From positions 1 to 64,000 of the forward strand of contig DHVR01000061.1 of the NCBI GenBank assembly GCA_002412765.1: DNA of 64,000 nucleotides, in the 5' to 3' direction. This document shows positions 25,365 to 35,268 of the stretch, piece after piece. The notes under the pieces are model-generated. The model searched no databases, was not told where the DNA came from, and saw nothing but the letters and a program-made list of their open reading frames with translations. How positions within the stretch are numbered: position 1 is the first letter of the stretch; the number at the start of each line of letters is the position of its first letter. The DNA comes from Leptolinea sp. UBA5203 (GTDB lineage Bacteria; Chloroflexota; Anaerolineae; Anaerolineales; Anaerolineaceae). The translations under genes were made by a program, and so were the position numbers.

Positions 25365-26291
25365 ATGAAGTTGACCATGCGAAAGTACCAACAGGATGAG
25401 GATCAACAGAAGATCCGAAAATTCCTCCAGGAAGTTTTCTTAAAAAACAGAAGGCGGGAAACCTGCTGGCAGGTATACCGTTGGGATTACTGGTGTTGGC
25501 ACGTCAATAAAAATATCTTCAAATTTAATTTGGAGGCAGCCATATTTTTGTGGGAAACTGAAAATCACCAGCTCGCAGCCATCCTGCATCCTGATGCTGC
25601 CGGGGAAGCCTTTTTGCAGGTTCATCCGGATTTTCGCTCACCTGAAATCGAAATCGAGATGATGAAAGTTGCCGAAACTCAATTTGCCACGACTCAGCCC
25701 AATGGCGAACAGCGGCTTGTTCTTTGGGCGCATGAGACCGATGAAATGAGACAGGATATTTTATTTCGGCGTGGATATACACGGCAAGGAAATCCGGAGT
25801 ATCAACGTCGACGCCCGAAGGACCAATCCATTCCGGCATTCAGCCTGCCTGAAGGTTATACGCTTAGGGAATTGGGAGGTGAAGACGAACACCCTGCTCG
25901 CAGTTGGGTTTCCTGGAAAGCCTTCCACCCATCCGAGCCGGATCAAAATTATCAAGGGTTTGATTGGTATAAAAATGTTCAAAAAGCTCCCATGTATCGG
26001 CAAGATTTAGACCTTGTTGCGGTTGCTCCGAACGGAGAATTCGCGGCTTTTTGTACAGTCTGGATGGACTTTGATACTGCCACCGCTTCATTTGAACCTG
26101 TTGGAACCCATCCTGAGCATCAGAGAAAAGGGCTGGGTAAAGCCCTCATGGCCGAGGGGCTGCGTCGGGTTTCCCAGCTGGGAGCAACCCTTTGTACCGT
26201 TGGTTCATATTCTGAACCAGCCGATACTTTATATGCATCCCTTGGATTTACGGCATACGATCTTAATGAACCATGGGTAAAAGAATGGTAG
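25365..26291 (+). CDS. GNAT-family N-acetyltransferase, possible tandem-domain type
   Basis: The 308-residue protein has a clear C-terminal GNAT domain. The acetyl-CoA loop is HPEHQRKGLGKALMAEGLRR near residue 250, followed by the ASLGF strand. The N-terminal half has the size and strand-helix pattern of a second, diverged GNAT domain. The substrate is unknown. The start is uncertain: ATG 25365 follows AGGAAG by 11 bases; the frame remains open to 25215, but those 50 codons have no GNAT character. The gene stands alone between unrelated neighbours. Confidence 0.8.
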   Translation: MKLTMRKYQQDEDQQKIRKFLQEVFLKNRRRETCWQVYRWDYWCWHVNKNIFKFNLEAAIFLWETENHQLAAILHPDAAGEAFLQVHPDFRSPEIEIEMMKVAETQFATTQPNGEQRLVLWAHETDEMRQDILFRRGYTRQGNPEYQRRRPKDQSIPAFSLPEGYTLRELGGEDEHPARSWVSWKAFHPSEPDQNYQGFDWYKNVQKAPMYRQDLDLVAVAPNGEFAAFCTVWMDFDTATASFEPVGTHPEHQRKGLGKALMAEGLRRVSQLGATLCTVGSYSEPADTLYASLGFTAYDLNEPWVKEW

Positions 26292-26366
26292 CTTCCTGAT
26301 TCAAGCTCATATATAATAGAACAAGTTTAATACTAAGAACATTATTCTTTTCAGCCGGAGTGGTCC

Positions 26367-29300
26367 ATGCGTCATCGTCTACCCAGTATTCTTATCTCGT
26401 TGATCATGATCCTCAGTTTAGCAAAACCTGCTCTATCTGCTCCTACACCGATCTCGTTTTTCCCTGGAGCTCATCTGCGCTTTGAGCATATGACCATCGA
26501 TGAGGGCCTCTCCCAAAACGCGGGTCTGGCCTTACTTCAAGACCGACAGGGATATTTATGGATTGGTTCCCAGGATGGACTGAACCGCTATGATGGGTAT
26601 GGTTTTACTCATTTTAAAAATGACCCGAATAATCCATCTTCCATCAGTTACAATAGCATCATTTCACTCTTTGAGTCCTACGATGGTTTTTTGTGGATTG
26701 GTACCTGGGGAGGTGGGCTGAACCGCTTCGACCCAAAAACTTCCACTTTCACTCGTTATCCTGCAGACCCCAGTAATCCGGATAGTTTAAGCCATGGGAT
26801 TGTCACCTCTATCGCCGCAGATGGAAAGGATGGCTTATGGATTGGTACCTTGGGTGGGCTGGATTATTTGGATTTTTCCACGGATAAAATCAGCCATTTT
26901 CGCTATGACCCGCAGGATTCAAGCTCATTGAGCAGCAATGCCATCTCTGTTATTCAACCTGCCGGGGACGGAACTCTGTGGGTTGGCACCGGTGCTTTCA
27001 ATAGTGTTGGCAATGGACTGAACCGATTTGATCCGACAACGGGGAAATCCGTGCGTTTTCCAACAGAAGGGAAATGTTTTGGCTCCCCCAATATTTCTGC
27101 ATTACTACCTGATCCGGAGGGATATCTTTGGATTGCTTATGGCGGCTATGGTGTGGCAGGGGGCGGGCTGGATCGCTATAAACCAAAAACTGATTCTTGT
27201 CTTCATTTCGAGAATGCAATAACTTTTAAGAACCAAATAACGGATAACAACATTACGGATTTGATGTTTGATCAAGAGGGTTCTCTTTGGGCGACGAGTT
27301 ATTCTGGCGGGGTCTGGTACATGCGCTCGGACCAATTCGGTCAATTTATTGGGGTACAACATAATGCAAGCGATGCGGAAAGTCTTTCCAGCAATAATAC
27401 CTTTCGCATTTTACAGGATCGTTCCGGCGTTATTTGGATTGGTACGCTTGCTTCCGGTATCAATAAGCTAAACCTGAATTCCCTTCAATTTCGCACTTAC
27501 CGCAATGATGCAACCAATTCGAGTAGTTTGCCCAGTAATCATGTGGGATCATTTTCAGAAACCAGGGATGGCTCCATCTGGGTTGGAACCTGGGATAGTG
27601 GGTTAGCGCGATTTGACCCTCGCAGCGGTGATTTCGAATCCTTTAAACATGATAACAATGATGAAAAAAGCATCTCCAGTGACATTGTGATGGTTCAATT
27701 AGCAGATCCGGATGGCACTCTTTGGATTGGTACTTTGGGTGGTGGGTTGAACCACTTTGATCCAGTTACAAAAGAATTTATTCACTATCAAAACGATCCA
27801 GAAATTCCCAACAGCTTGCCCGAGAATCAGGTGACGGGCCTCACCTTTGATTGTAAAGGGCGTTTATGGGTGACGACAGTCCTCGGCATTTCCCGGTTTG
27901 ACCCCAGCAGCGGTGGATTTGTAAACTATGCAATGGATTTCCCCGCAGTGACTCTAAAGATGATTGGGAATGATCTGTGGGTGGGTACCTGGGGGGGAGG
28001 CGTATCCCGGCTTGATTTATCCAAAGCTAAAAATTTGAAATCCGAAAGCGCAAGCTTTACCACTTTGAAACATGATCCTGCCAATGCCAATTCCTTGAGT
28101 GAGAATAGTGTTTGGGCTATTCATGAAACCGCAGATGGGGCGATATGGTTGGGTACGCAAGGCGGTTTAAACCGTTTTGATCCTAGCACAGGGGATTTTA
28201 AAGTCTATACGGAAAAAAATGGATTACGCAATGCCACCATCCTGAGTATTTTGCAGGATAACAATGGCATTTTATGGCTGACGACCAATAATGGACTTGC
28301 CAAGTTTGATCCTCAAAATGAAGAATTTCGCATTTATGATAAAAGTGATGGTTTGCAGGGCAATGAATTTAATTCCAATGCGGGTTATCTCAGTCCAACG
28401 ACCGGGTTGATGTATATTGGCGGGGTAAGCGGGTTTAGTGTCTTTAACCCCCTCAAATTACAGGATAGCTCCATATCCCCCGCCGTTGTAATCACAGATT
28501 TTTCCATTTTTAATGTACCCCAGTACTATGATACAACCGGCTTGGTTCCCATCCAGTTAAATTACACTCAAAATTTTATATCTTTTGAATTTGCCGCGCT
28601 TGATTTTCAGGCACCACAGAAGAACCATTACGCCTATATGCTGGAAGGGTTTGATAAAAACTGGGTGGACTCAGGTATCCGCAATTATGCCAGTTATACC
28701 AATCTGCCTGGTGGTGAGTATACTTTCCGGGTCAAAGCGGCTAATGGGGATGGCGTGTGGAGTGAAGTTGATGCTACGCTGAAAATAAATGTCGCACCAC
28801 CTTTCTGGCAAACCTGGCCGTTTCAATTTGGTCTGGCTTTGACGCTGACGATCATGCTTGTCGGGATATTTCAATGGCGGACGCGATCGGTGCGAAAACA
28901 AAATGTCCGCTTGCAAGTGGTCGTCGATGAGCAAAAGCGGGTGGAAGCTGAGTTACGCCAATCGGAAGCCCGGTTCCGCGCGATCTATGAAAATGCAGCC
29001 ATTGGTATCAGTCTTATCGCACCAGATGGACATGCGCTGGCAGTTAATCCGGTTTTGGTCCAGCTCTCCGGATACACTGAAGAAGAATTGTTAAGTCTAA
29101 GCGGGCAAAAGATTACCTTTGAGGAAGATCTGGATGTAGGGCGCCTGGAATTTGCGGAAGTGCTATGTGGAAAACGAGAATCATATCAAGTTGAAAAACG
29201 TTATGTCCACAAGGATGGTCGCATCCAATGGATGCGGCAAACTGTCTCCGCAGTTCGGGAAACGACAGGAAAGGTCCAGTATCTGGTCGTGATTGCAGAA

Positions 29301-30428
29301 GATATTGATGAGAGAAAACGGGCTGTTGAAGAACTTCGCGAATCGGAAGCGCGTTTCAAGGCTATCTTTGATAATGCAGCGGTTGGCGTAGCTTTGATGA
29401 CTCTGGACCGGCACATTGTTCAGATAAACCCAACCGTCACCCGCATTACTGGTTATACCCTTGAAGAAATGCAGCATGTTGATCCAACGGAATTAGTGAT
29501 TGAAGAGGACCGCAGTATAGATCGTGAATTATTTACCGAGTTGGTTTCTGGGAAGCGTGATCAATATTTGGTTGAAAAGCGATATACACGAAAAGATGGT
29601 GAGCAATTTTGGGGAAGTGTCAATTTTGCCCTGGTGCGCGGAAAGGATCAAGTGCCATTGTATATCATTGGTATTATTGAGGATATTACCGAAGAGAAAC
29701 TTGCCTCGGAACGGTTGATTGTTCAGGAAGCCGATCATCGGGCGTTATTGGAACAGCGTATAGCCGAGCGAACGGAAAAGCTTAATCAGGCCAATGAACT
29801 TTTGCGTGTTAAAGCCGCTCAGGATGCTGTCACAGCTGAACGTACCCGTCTGGCACGTGATTTGCATGATGCGGTTACGCAAACGCTTTTCTCAACCACA
29901 TTGATTGCTGATGTATTACCTGAAATTTGGGCCATGAACCCGGAAGAGGGCAAACGCCGCCTGGAAGAAGTCCGCCAAATGACTCGCGGAGCGCTGGCAG
30001 AAATGCGGACATTATTGGTAGAGCTGCGGCCCAACGCATTGGTGGAAGTTCCCCTGCCAGTTTTGCTGCGTCAACTTACAGAAGCCATGATCGGCCGCTC
30101 CAGAATGAATATAGAAATGAGCGCGGAAGGGGAGGAACCTTTGCCGGCGGATGTGCAGGTCGGGCTGTATCGCATTGCTCAGGAAGCGCTCAACAACATC
30201 GTCAAACATGCAAAAGCGAACCAGGCTGTGATTACTCTGCGCCAGGGTGAGACGGTGCGGTTGACAATTGCGGATAATGGCGCCGGCTTTGACCCATCCA
30301 CAGTGACAGCGGATCATTTGGGACTTAAAATCATGAAAGAGCGGGCTGAATCCATTCATGCCAAGTTAAGTATCTATAGTGAACCGGGCGATGGCACACA
30401 AATTTCGGTAGTTTGGCAACGACAATAA
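26367..30428 (+). CDS. Beta-propeller sensor histidine kinase with two PAS domains
   Basis: The 1353-residue protein begins with a signal peptide (about 1-25). A long periplasmic-type sensor of repeated propeller motifs follows (DGLWIGT, GTLWVGT, GLNRFDP; about 45-690), then a Y_Y_Y domain (about 729-811, YMLEGFDKNWVDSG). One transmembrane segment (about 815-838) leads to two PAS domains (about 860 and 990 onward). The core is a HisKA_3 dimer domain with phosphoacceptor His1167 in RDLHDAVTQ and an HATPase domain (DNGAGFD). Two-bladed propeller sensors of this type usually detect polysaccharide fragments. Unlike hybrid forms in Bacteroidetes it lacks receiver and regulator domains; the NarL-type gene 72 bases downstream is the cognate partner. 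A possible -10 TATAAT is at 26312. Confidence 0.93.
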   Translation: MRHRLPSILISLIMILSLAKPALSAPTPISFFPGAHLRFEHMTIDEGLSQNAGLALLQDRQGYLWIGSQDGLNRYDGYGFTHFKNDPNNPSSISYNSIISLFESYDGFLWIGTWGGGLNRFDPKTSTFTRYPADPSNPDSLSHGIVTSIAADGKDGLWIGTLGGLDYLDFSTDKISHFRYDPQDSSSLSSNAISVIQPAGDGTLWVGTGAFNSVGNGLNRFDPTTGKSVRFPTEGKCFGSPNISALLPDPEGYLWIAYGGYGVAGGGLDRYKPKTDSCLHFENAITFKNQITDNNITDLMFDQEGSLWATSYSGGVWYMRSDQFGQFIGVQHNASDAESLSSNNTFRILQDRSGVIWIGTLASGINKLNLNSLQFRTYRNDATNSSSLPSNHVGSFSETRDGSIWVGTWDSGLARFDPRSGDFESFKHDNNDEKSISSDIVMVQLADPDGTLWIGTLGGGLNHFDPVTKEFIHYQNDPEIPNSLPENQVTGLTFDCKGRLWVTTVLGISRFDPSSGGFVNYAMDFPAVTLKMIGNDLWVGTWGGGVSRLDLSKAKNLKSESASFTTLKHDPANANSLSENSVWAIHETADGAIWLGTQGGLNRFDPSTGDFKVYTEKNGLRNATILSILQDNNGILWLTTNNGLAKFDPQNEEFRIYDKSDGLQGNEFNSNAGYLSPTTGLMYIGGVSGFSVFNPLKLQDSSISPAVVITDFSIFNVPQYYDTTGLVPIQLNYTQNFISFEFAALDFQAPQKNHYAYMLEGFDKNWVDSGIRNYASYTNLPGGEYTFRVKAANGDGVWSEVDATLKINVAPPFWQTWPFQFGLALTLTIMLVGIFQWRTRSVRKQNVRLQVVVDEQKRVEAELRQSEARFRAIYENAAIGISLIAPDGHALAVNPVLVQLSGYTEEELLSLSGQKITFEEDLDVGRLEFAEVLCGKRESYQVEKRYVHKDGRIQWMRQTVSAVRETTGKVQYLVVIAEDIDERKRAVEELRESEARFKAIFDNAAVGVALMTLDRHIVQINPTVTRITGYTLEEMQHVDPTELVIEEDRSIDRELFTELVSGKRDQYLVEKRYTRKDGEQFWGSVNFALVRGKDQVPLYIIGIIEDITEEKLASERLIVQEADHRALLEQRIAERTEKLNQANELLRVKAAQDAVTAERTRLARDLHDAVTQTLFSTTLIADVLPEIWAMNPEEGKRRLEEVRQMTRGALAEMRTLLVELRPNALVEVPLPVLLRQLTEAMIGRSRMNIEMSAEGEEPLPADVQVGLYRIAQEALNNIVKHAKANQAVITLRQGETVRLTIADNGAGFDPSTVTADHLGLKIMKERAESIHAKLSIYSEPGDGTQISVVWQRQ

Positions 30429-30500
30429 TCGGAAAGTTTCGCTGGAAATAAAGTAAGATTTAACTCTATCCAATGCGAGATAGTTACAGAGGAGAAACCT

Positions 30501-31130
30501 ATGGATTCAAAAATCCGCATCATGCTCGTAGATGATCATTCGGTAGTAAGGTCTGGGTTAAGCGCTTTTTTGAGTGTAAATCCGGATTTGGAATTAGTTG
30601 GAGAAGCCGAAAATGGTGAACAAGCGGTTGCTCGGGCCGGGATTCTTAAACCAGATGTGATATTAATGGATTTAATGATGCCGATCATGGATGGTGTGGC
30701 CGCTACTTCTGCCATCAAAAAAAAATATCCTGAGATCCAGATTATTGTGTTAACCAGTTTTCAGGAAGATGAGCTGGTTCGCAACGCGATGAAAGCCGGT
30801 GCAGTTGGTTATTTAATGAAAAATGTGACCGCCCGAGAATTAGCGGCAGCCATCCAAGCTGCCAAACAGGGGAAAATTACCCTCTCATCCGAAGCAGCGC
30901 AGGCACTGGTGCGCGCCACCCAGCAGGCCCAGGAGACAGGGTCATTAACGGAACGGGAGAGGGAGGTTCTAAAACTGATGGTCGAAGGGCTTAATAATGC
31001 AGAAATCGCTGAGAGGCTTGTGGTAAGCCTATCCACGATTAAGTTCCATATCAGCAATATCTTAATGAAACTGGGCGTGGATAACCGTGTGGCAGCGGTC
31101 ACCATGGCTATTCAAAAAAAGATGATTTAA
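30501..31130 (+). CDS. NarL/LuxR-type response regulator
   Basis: The 209-residue protein has a receiver domain (Asp11, Asp12, phosphoacceptor Asp57 in ILMDLMMP, a conserved Thr/Ser at LTSF, and Lys111 in MKN) and a C-terminal LuxR helix-turn-helix (about 147-205, LTEREREVLKLMVEGLNN, then VSLSTIKFHISNI). It follows the propeller histidine kinase by 72 bases with AGAGGAGA before its start and should receive phosphate from His1167. It activates or represses transcription; targets are not evident, though nearby surface hydrolases are candidates. Confidence 0.95.
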   Translation: MDSKIRIMLVDDHSVVRSGLSAFLSVNPDLELVGEAENGEQAVARAGILKPDVILMDLMMPIMDGVAATSAIKKKYPEIQIIVLTSFQEDELVRNAMKAGAVGYLMKNVTARELAAAIQAAKQGKITLSSEAAQALVRATQQAQETGSLTEREREVLKLMVEGLNNAEIAERLVVSLSTIKFHISNILMKLGVDNRVAAVTMAIQKKMI

Positions 31131-31210
31131 GCCTATCCAAGAATAGTAAACAAGAACCGTGATGTTGGAACTCGGATAAAATACCAGTTCCGATCCAATG
31201 GACCTATTAT

Positions 31211-32062
31211 CTAGTGCTTGGGGGTTGACTCTACTTCGACAGGCGCGTTGATACCATATCGGCGGAAATTGGATAATTCCCAACCATACAGGAGTAATCC
31301 GGCTTGGATAAAGATGGCCCAAATTAGCAGCACAGTCAAGCCAACTGCCGTCCAACGTACCCATGCTGGCAGCTTTTCTATTGCCCTGGAAATGCTCACC
31401 TGTGCCTCATCCACCAGAAGCTGATACGATTCCACCACCTCACTGGCTTCTTTCAGGCTGGTTTCGATCTCACCCATGCTTTCCGTTAGGAGATTTACAC
31501 TCTCCGTCATGCCTGTTAATGCGGAGGAGGTTGAACTTAAACTGGTTTGCAATCCCAGCATATTTTTAGGAAGCGTAGTCAGGCTTTGATTTATATCCAC
31601 GACACTGCTATAGAGAGGTGTTTTATTGGAATATTTTGAGCCAAGGAAAGGAATGGCGGAGATGAATGCAAGGGTGTCATCGACCAATTTAGCACTGGTT
31701 TCCAGGGAGGAAAGCGCGGTTTGGGTGTCTTCGACGACACTGATAAAATCATCGCCTACCATATCTGCAACCGAAGACGCAATGGTTGATGTTTGAGTTA
31801 AAGTATCAGCCATTTCTTGTGTTGCGATCGTGATCTGGGCAAAGTTACTATCCGCCTGGGTAAGGGTGCTGGAAGATACAGCCAATAAATCATCAGTAGA
31901 GTTCAATGCCTTTTGTATAAAAGTGGCGGTATTAACCAGACGATTTGAAACACCAGGTACTAACCACCAGAGAAATCCAATTCCAATCAAGCTCACGACG
32001 ATACCGAACACAGCCGCCAGGCTGAATGAATACCCAATAATGGTGAAAAGATACTTCTTCAT
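31211..32062 (-). CDS. Two-TM membrane protein with a long helical extracytoplasmic domain
   Basis: The 283-residue protein has transmembrane segments near residues 8-33 and 238-262. About 200 residues between them are Ser/Thr/Leu-rich, predicted coiled-coil, of methyl-accepting-sensor flavour (TQEMADTLTQTSTIASSVAD). The cytoplasmic tail is short. No enzymatic or HAMP/signalling domain is seen, so it may be a membrane sensor stub or a structural protein. ATG 32062 follows AAGGA; the upstream extension to 32182 has no signal character. It is convergent with the response-regulator gene. Function not recognised. Confidence 0.65.
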   Translation of the reverse strand: MKKYLFTIIGYSFSLAAVFGIVVSLIGIGFLWWLVPGVSNRLVNTATFIQKALNSTDDLLAVSSSTLTQADSNFAQITIATQEMADTLTQTSTIASSVADMVGDDFISVVEDTQTALSSLETSAKLVDDTLAFISAIPFLGSKYSNKTPLYSSVVDINQSLTTLPKNMLGLQTSLSSTSSALTGMTESVNLLTESMGEIETSLKEASEVVESYQLLVDEAQVSISRAIEKLPAWVRWTAVGLTVLLIWAIFIQAGLLLYGWELSNFRRYGINAPVEVESTPKH

Positions 32063-32284
32063 GGTAGTTTTCCTTTTGAGATTAAAATAACATCTTAATT
32101 TTAAGCGAAATTGAAAAGAGTAAAACGCCAATCTTGAAATATTTACTCTGCTCAAGACCCCATCTGAGATTAACCACTGCATTCATTCTAGCAGATAAAC
32201 TTAATCCAAATGAAATCATTAATACCGATTCTGGTTGGTGTCATGAATTGTGCGATGAGTTCGGCCAAGTTTAACTTCGACATT

Positions 32285-33907
32285 CTATCTTCTTTGGAAT
32301 ATCCAGATCATTCCAACAACAAAGACCATAAAAAAGATCGATCCGACACAAGGTAAATTAGGCAGCCATGTCGCAGGTTCTTCCTCTGGCACTGAAGGAA
32401 GGGATGTGGCATGAGGTTGTTCTGCTGGTGCTGCATCACCAGTCAGGCTTAACTCATCCAGCCAGATGGTACCGCTTTCAGGTACTTCCGGTGCTGTTGC
32501 AATGCCTATTGAAAAGCCTGTCACAAAGGTTGGATCTAGAGGGGTGCCCGCGTTTTCCTCCCACTCGACGCGCAGGATACTCGACCAGGGGATGTCCACC
32601 TGAACCCAGCTACTATCACTGCCCGCAGGCGTAGCAGCGTGATAAACATACGTCGTGCGTGCCTCAGGGGAACCACTATAAACATCGATATGGTATGGGA
32701 GATTGACTTGATCCGCATGTAACTGGAAAGTGATGCCATTCCCACTGGCCCAACTCTGGATGGTATCGAAATAAATGCCGCAAGTCGCCCAGCTATCGGC
32801 CTGAACTTTGAAGTCGAATCGCAGCGAAATACTGCCAGATTGGGCAAACTGTGTGTCGGGTGTACAAGCAATGTTTGATTGGGCTGCATCCTCAAAATAA
32901 GCCTCCCAGCCGGAAGTTCCCGCAGGCGCCTGTCCTTCAAAATTATCAATCAAGCTGCCATACAAGATCCCCGATGGAGATGGGTTCACCGGGTTGTCAC
33001 CGGCAGCCGTTGGGGCGGCAGATTCATTTACTATTTGTGGGGGTCCACTTGCAATCCATTGATGATAAAAATAATTCAGCAAGGGAACAAAATCAGCACT
33101 GGCTTTTAGGCTGCCTTCGATGGAGGGGTGGTCATCTCCGGAAGGATAAGCGAGTGTATTGCCGGTGCCCTGAATATACTCGACTTGATCCTTATCGATT
33201 CTATGATGGGCGGAAGAATAGGTGAGAATATTGTAGAAATCAAAAACGGCTACATTTTTATAGGGGTACTTATTTTCCAGCAGCCAATCATTCAGTAGCC
33301 ACTGAGTGAAAGCACGGGCGTTGGCAGCATGGGTCGGGTCGGAGAGGGGCGGGGATGTAATCACGATGAAGAGCTTATCAGGATGGGCGGCAAAGGTTGG
33401 CAGGATGGTGTTATAGACATGTTTTGCCCCGGCAACACTTAATTCTTCGTAGGTACCAGGCGGGTCATTCGGGCTGCCGCTCAGATCTGAATTTGGAAAG
33501 CAGGATTTAAACATTATGATGGTATTTTCCCCACCCGGATCAGCCAGACTGCGGGTGTAGTCTGAGTTTTGTCCATTCTCCTGAAACAAAGCATTAAGAT
33601 AAGTTGGTGTATTCTCACTTGCAAACCATTCTATCCAATTGGGGATGTCGGTCCGGTCTCCAATGGCATCCGGTCCCCATCCATAATTGGTGTCACTGAC
33701 AAAGTAATTATTCTCTCCCAGCAATCGGCCCAGATCGCCGTATCCATCCGTCAGCCAGTTTTCACCGGTCGAGTGATGGATGAAAATTAATTTGACAGGT
33801 TGTTCTGGAGGATTGGTATCAATGGATTGGGGAGCTGGAGCTGCTGCCATGAGCAGGGCAGCCAGAAGGTTGAAAGTAATAAATAGTGACCAAGGTTTTC
33901 TGTTCAT
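32285..33907 (-). CDS. Secreted SGNH-type hydrolase with a CBM11/CIA30-like domain and C-terminal anchor
   Basis: The 540-residue protein has an N-terminal signal peptide (about 8-24). An SGNH/GDSL-like domain covers about 35-290: KLIFIHHSTGENWL near the start, SCFPNSDL in the middle and DDHPSIEG bearing the likely catalytic Asp and His near the end. A low-complexity linker precedes a beta-sandwich domain (about 320-490, LIDNFEGQ...GWEAYFED) resembling carbohydrate-binding CIA30/CBM11 modules. The protein ends in a transmembrane segment and arginines (MIWIFQRR), so it is probably displayed on the cell surface, acting on acylated polysaccharide. ATG 33907 follows GGAGAG. Confidence 0.75.
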   Translation of the reverse strand: MNRKPWSLFITFNLLAALLMAAAPAPQSIDTNPPEQPVKLIFIHHSTGENWLTDGYGDLGRLLGENNYFVSDTNYGWGPDAIGDRTDIPNWIEWFASENTPTYLNALFQENGQNSDYTRSLADPGGENTIIMFKSCFPNSDLSGSPNDPPGTYEELSVAGAKHVYNTILPTFAAHPDKLFIVITSPPLSDPTHAANARAFTQWLLNDWLLENKYPYKNVAVFDFYNILTYSSAHHRIDKDQVEYIQGTGNTLAYPSGDDHPSIEGSLKASADFVPLLNYFYHQWIASGPPQIVNESAAPTAAGDNPVNPSPSGILYGSLIDNFEGQAPAGTSGWEAYFEDAAQSNIACTPDTQFAQSGSISLRFDFKVQADSWATCGIYFDTIQSWASGNGITFQLHADQVNLPYHIDVYSGSPEARTTYVYHAATPAGSDSSWVQVDIPWSSILRVEWEENAGTPLDPTFVTGFSIGIATAPEVPESGTIWLDELSLTGDAAPAEQPHATSLPSVPEEEPATWLPNLPCVGSIFFMVFVVGMIWIFQRR

Positions 33908-34290
33908 GTTCTCTCCAGTATGAATAACAAAAAAGCATTGGATCAGTGAAATGTCATTCGATAAGCAGTTTCCAAAGTGATTTGATTTGTTTAACATTTA
34001 AGCCTAGAACAGCCATAATTGGATGAATCTGTGATGAATACTGATCTTTCAGTAAGTTGAACAGGGTTGCGTATAGCCAGTTGTCTATGAGATTATCGGA
34101 TCAAAAAGGGAACTGTAAGGAAAGATCGGTTCGATGGAAGGGATGCGTTGCTTGCTGGAAAGAGAAAGATTAATAGATGAGTTCAGCCCGCCTGGAAGAT
34201 CCGATTCAGAGGCTTTATTAGGATGGAATCTTATATCCATTATACGACTTGGGGATGGCAAAATAAATTACCATCCTGCATTACCAAAAA
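33908..34290. other. Intergenic region, nothing recognised
   Basis: About 380 bases between two minus-strand genes. It contains the leader of the SGNH gene. I see no gene, strong hairpin or repeat. Confidence 0.5.
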
Positions 34291-35064
34291 TCAGGCAGAG
34301 AATAATCTAATCAAGCCTTCTTTAAAGGCAACCTCAGGAATATCGTAATGCCCTTTACCAGTGAATTCTTCATGAATCAAATTGAATTCAGCGTAACCTC
34401 TGCTGACAAGTTTGTTTGTGAAATTTCTATGCTCATTGAGGAGTCTGGTTTTAGAGTCATCCGATCCAATGGCAACATACAGACTTCTACCCGAAAAGCT
34501 GCACGAGCATTTCTCTTCATAAAGCTTTTCTTCTAGCGCATAAACGGCCAATTCGGGATAGTAAACCGCAGCAATGGAGATGAATTTGCTAAAGGTCATC
34601 TGACTATTAGAAACGTCTGCGAATAGCGCATAGGTTGAAAAATGACCGGAGCTGGAATAGCCAAATAACACCCTGTCTTGCCCCGATTTACTGACCAGGT
34701 AACTGGACTCGATGAGTGGAATCAATTCATCTTTAAAAAAAACATAGAATTTTCCGGCGTTGTCTCTGGTAAAGCGATCCCGTTGTTCCTCAGTGTAACC
34801 AATACCAACCAGAATGGCTTGCGGAATCTTTCCCTCTATTTCCAGGGAGCGCACAATCTTCGTCATCCCATCGCCACGCACTAAATACTCATCCAACAAT
34901 CCGGGTGCGTCGTCAAAGAAATAATTGGCGTCCAGGATGTAAATGCTGGTATAGCGCTGATCAGAGGCAGGGTCATACCCTTCCGGTAGGGCGATTTTGA
35001 TGGTCAGTGTTTCCTGAAGGATTTGAGAGTAGAGAGGAAATTCCTGAGCAAGCGATGTTTTCAT
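34291..35064 (-). CDS. Esterase D-like alpha/beta hydrolase
   Basis: The 257-residue protein belongs to the putative esterase (PF00756-type) group: TSIYILDANYFFDD near the N-terminus, the nucleophile elbow GYSSSG, an acidic residue in IGSDDSKT and the final GKGHYDIP His complete a catalytic triad. Homologues hydrolyse siderophore esters, S-formylglutathione or feruloyl esters. No signal peptide is seen, so it acts in the cytoplasm. The gene is monocistronic with a long intergenic region on each side. Confidence 0.85.
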   Translation of the reverse strand: MKTSLAQEFPLYSQILQETLTIKIALPEGYDPASDQRYTSIYILDANYFFDDAPGLLDEYLVRGDGMTKIVRSLEIEGKIPQAILVGIGYTEEQRDRFTRDNAGKFYVFFKDELIPLIESSYLVSKSGQDRVLFGYSSSGHFSTYALFADVSNSQMTFSKFISIAAVYYPELAVYALEEKLYEEKCSCSFSGRSLYVAIGSDDSKTRLLNEHRNFTNKLVSRGYAEFNLIHEEFTGKGHYDIPEVAFKEGLIRLFSA

Positions 35065-35268
35065 AAGGGGGTGACTCCGTGAGGAATGGTGCCGTATGGT
35101 GGATGAAATCCAATCGTCGATGACAAGTATTTAAATAATAAATTTTATATCCTAAAATACCTGTACATTCAAAAGCAGATTGTCCATGATGGGCATAAAA
35201 TACCCAGTTTCTTTTCCACTATTGAAACACAGGATTGGCAATTGGAAATGGAGCAAATTGAAGAAAGA

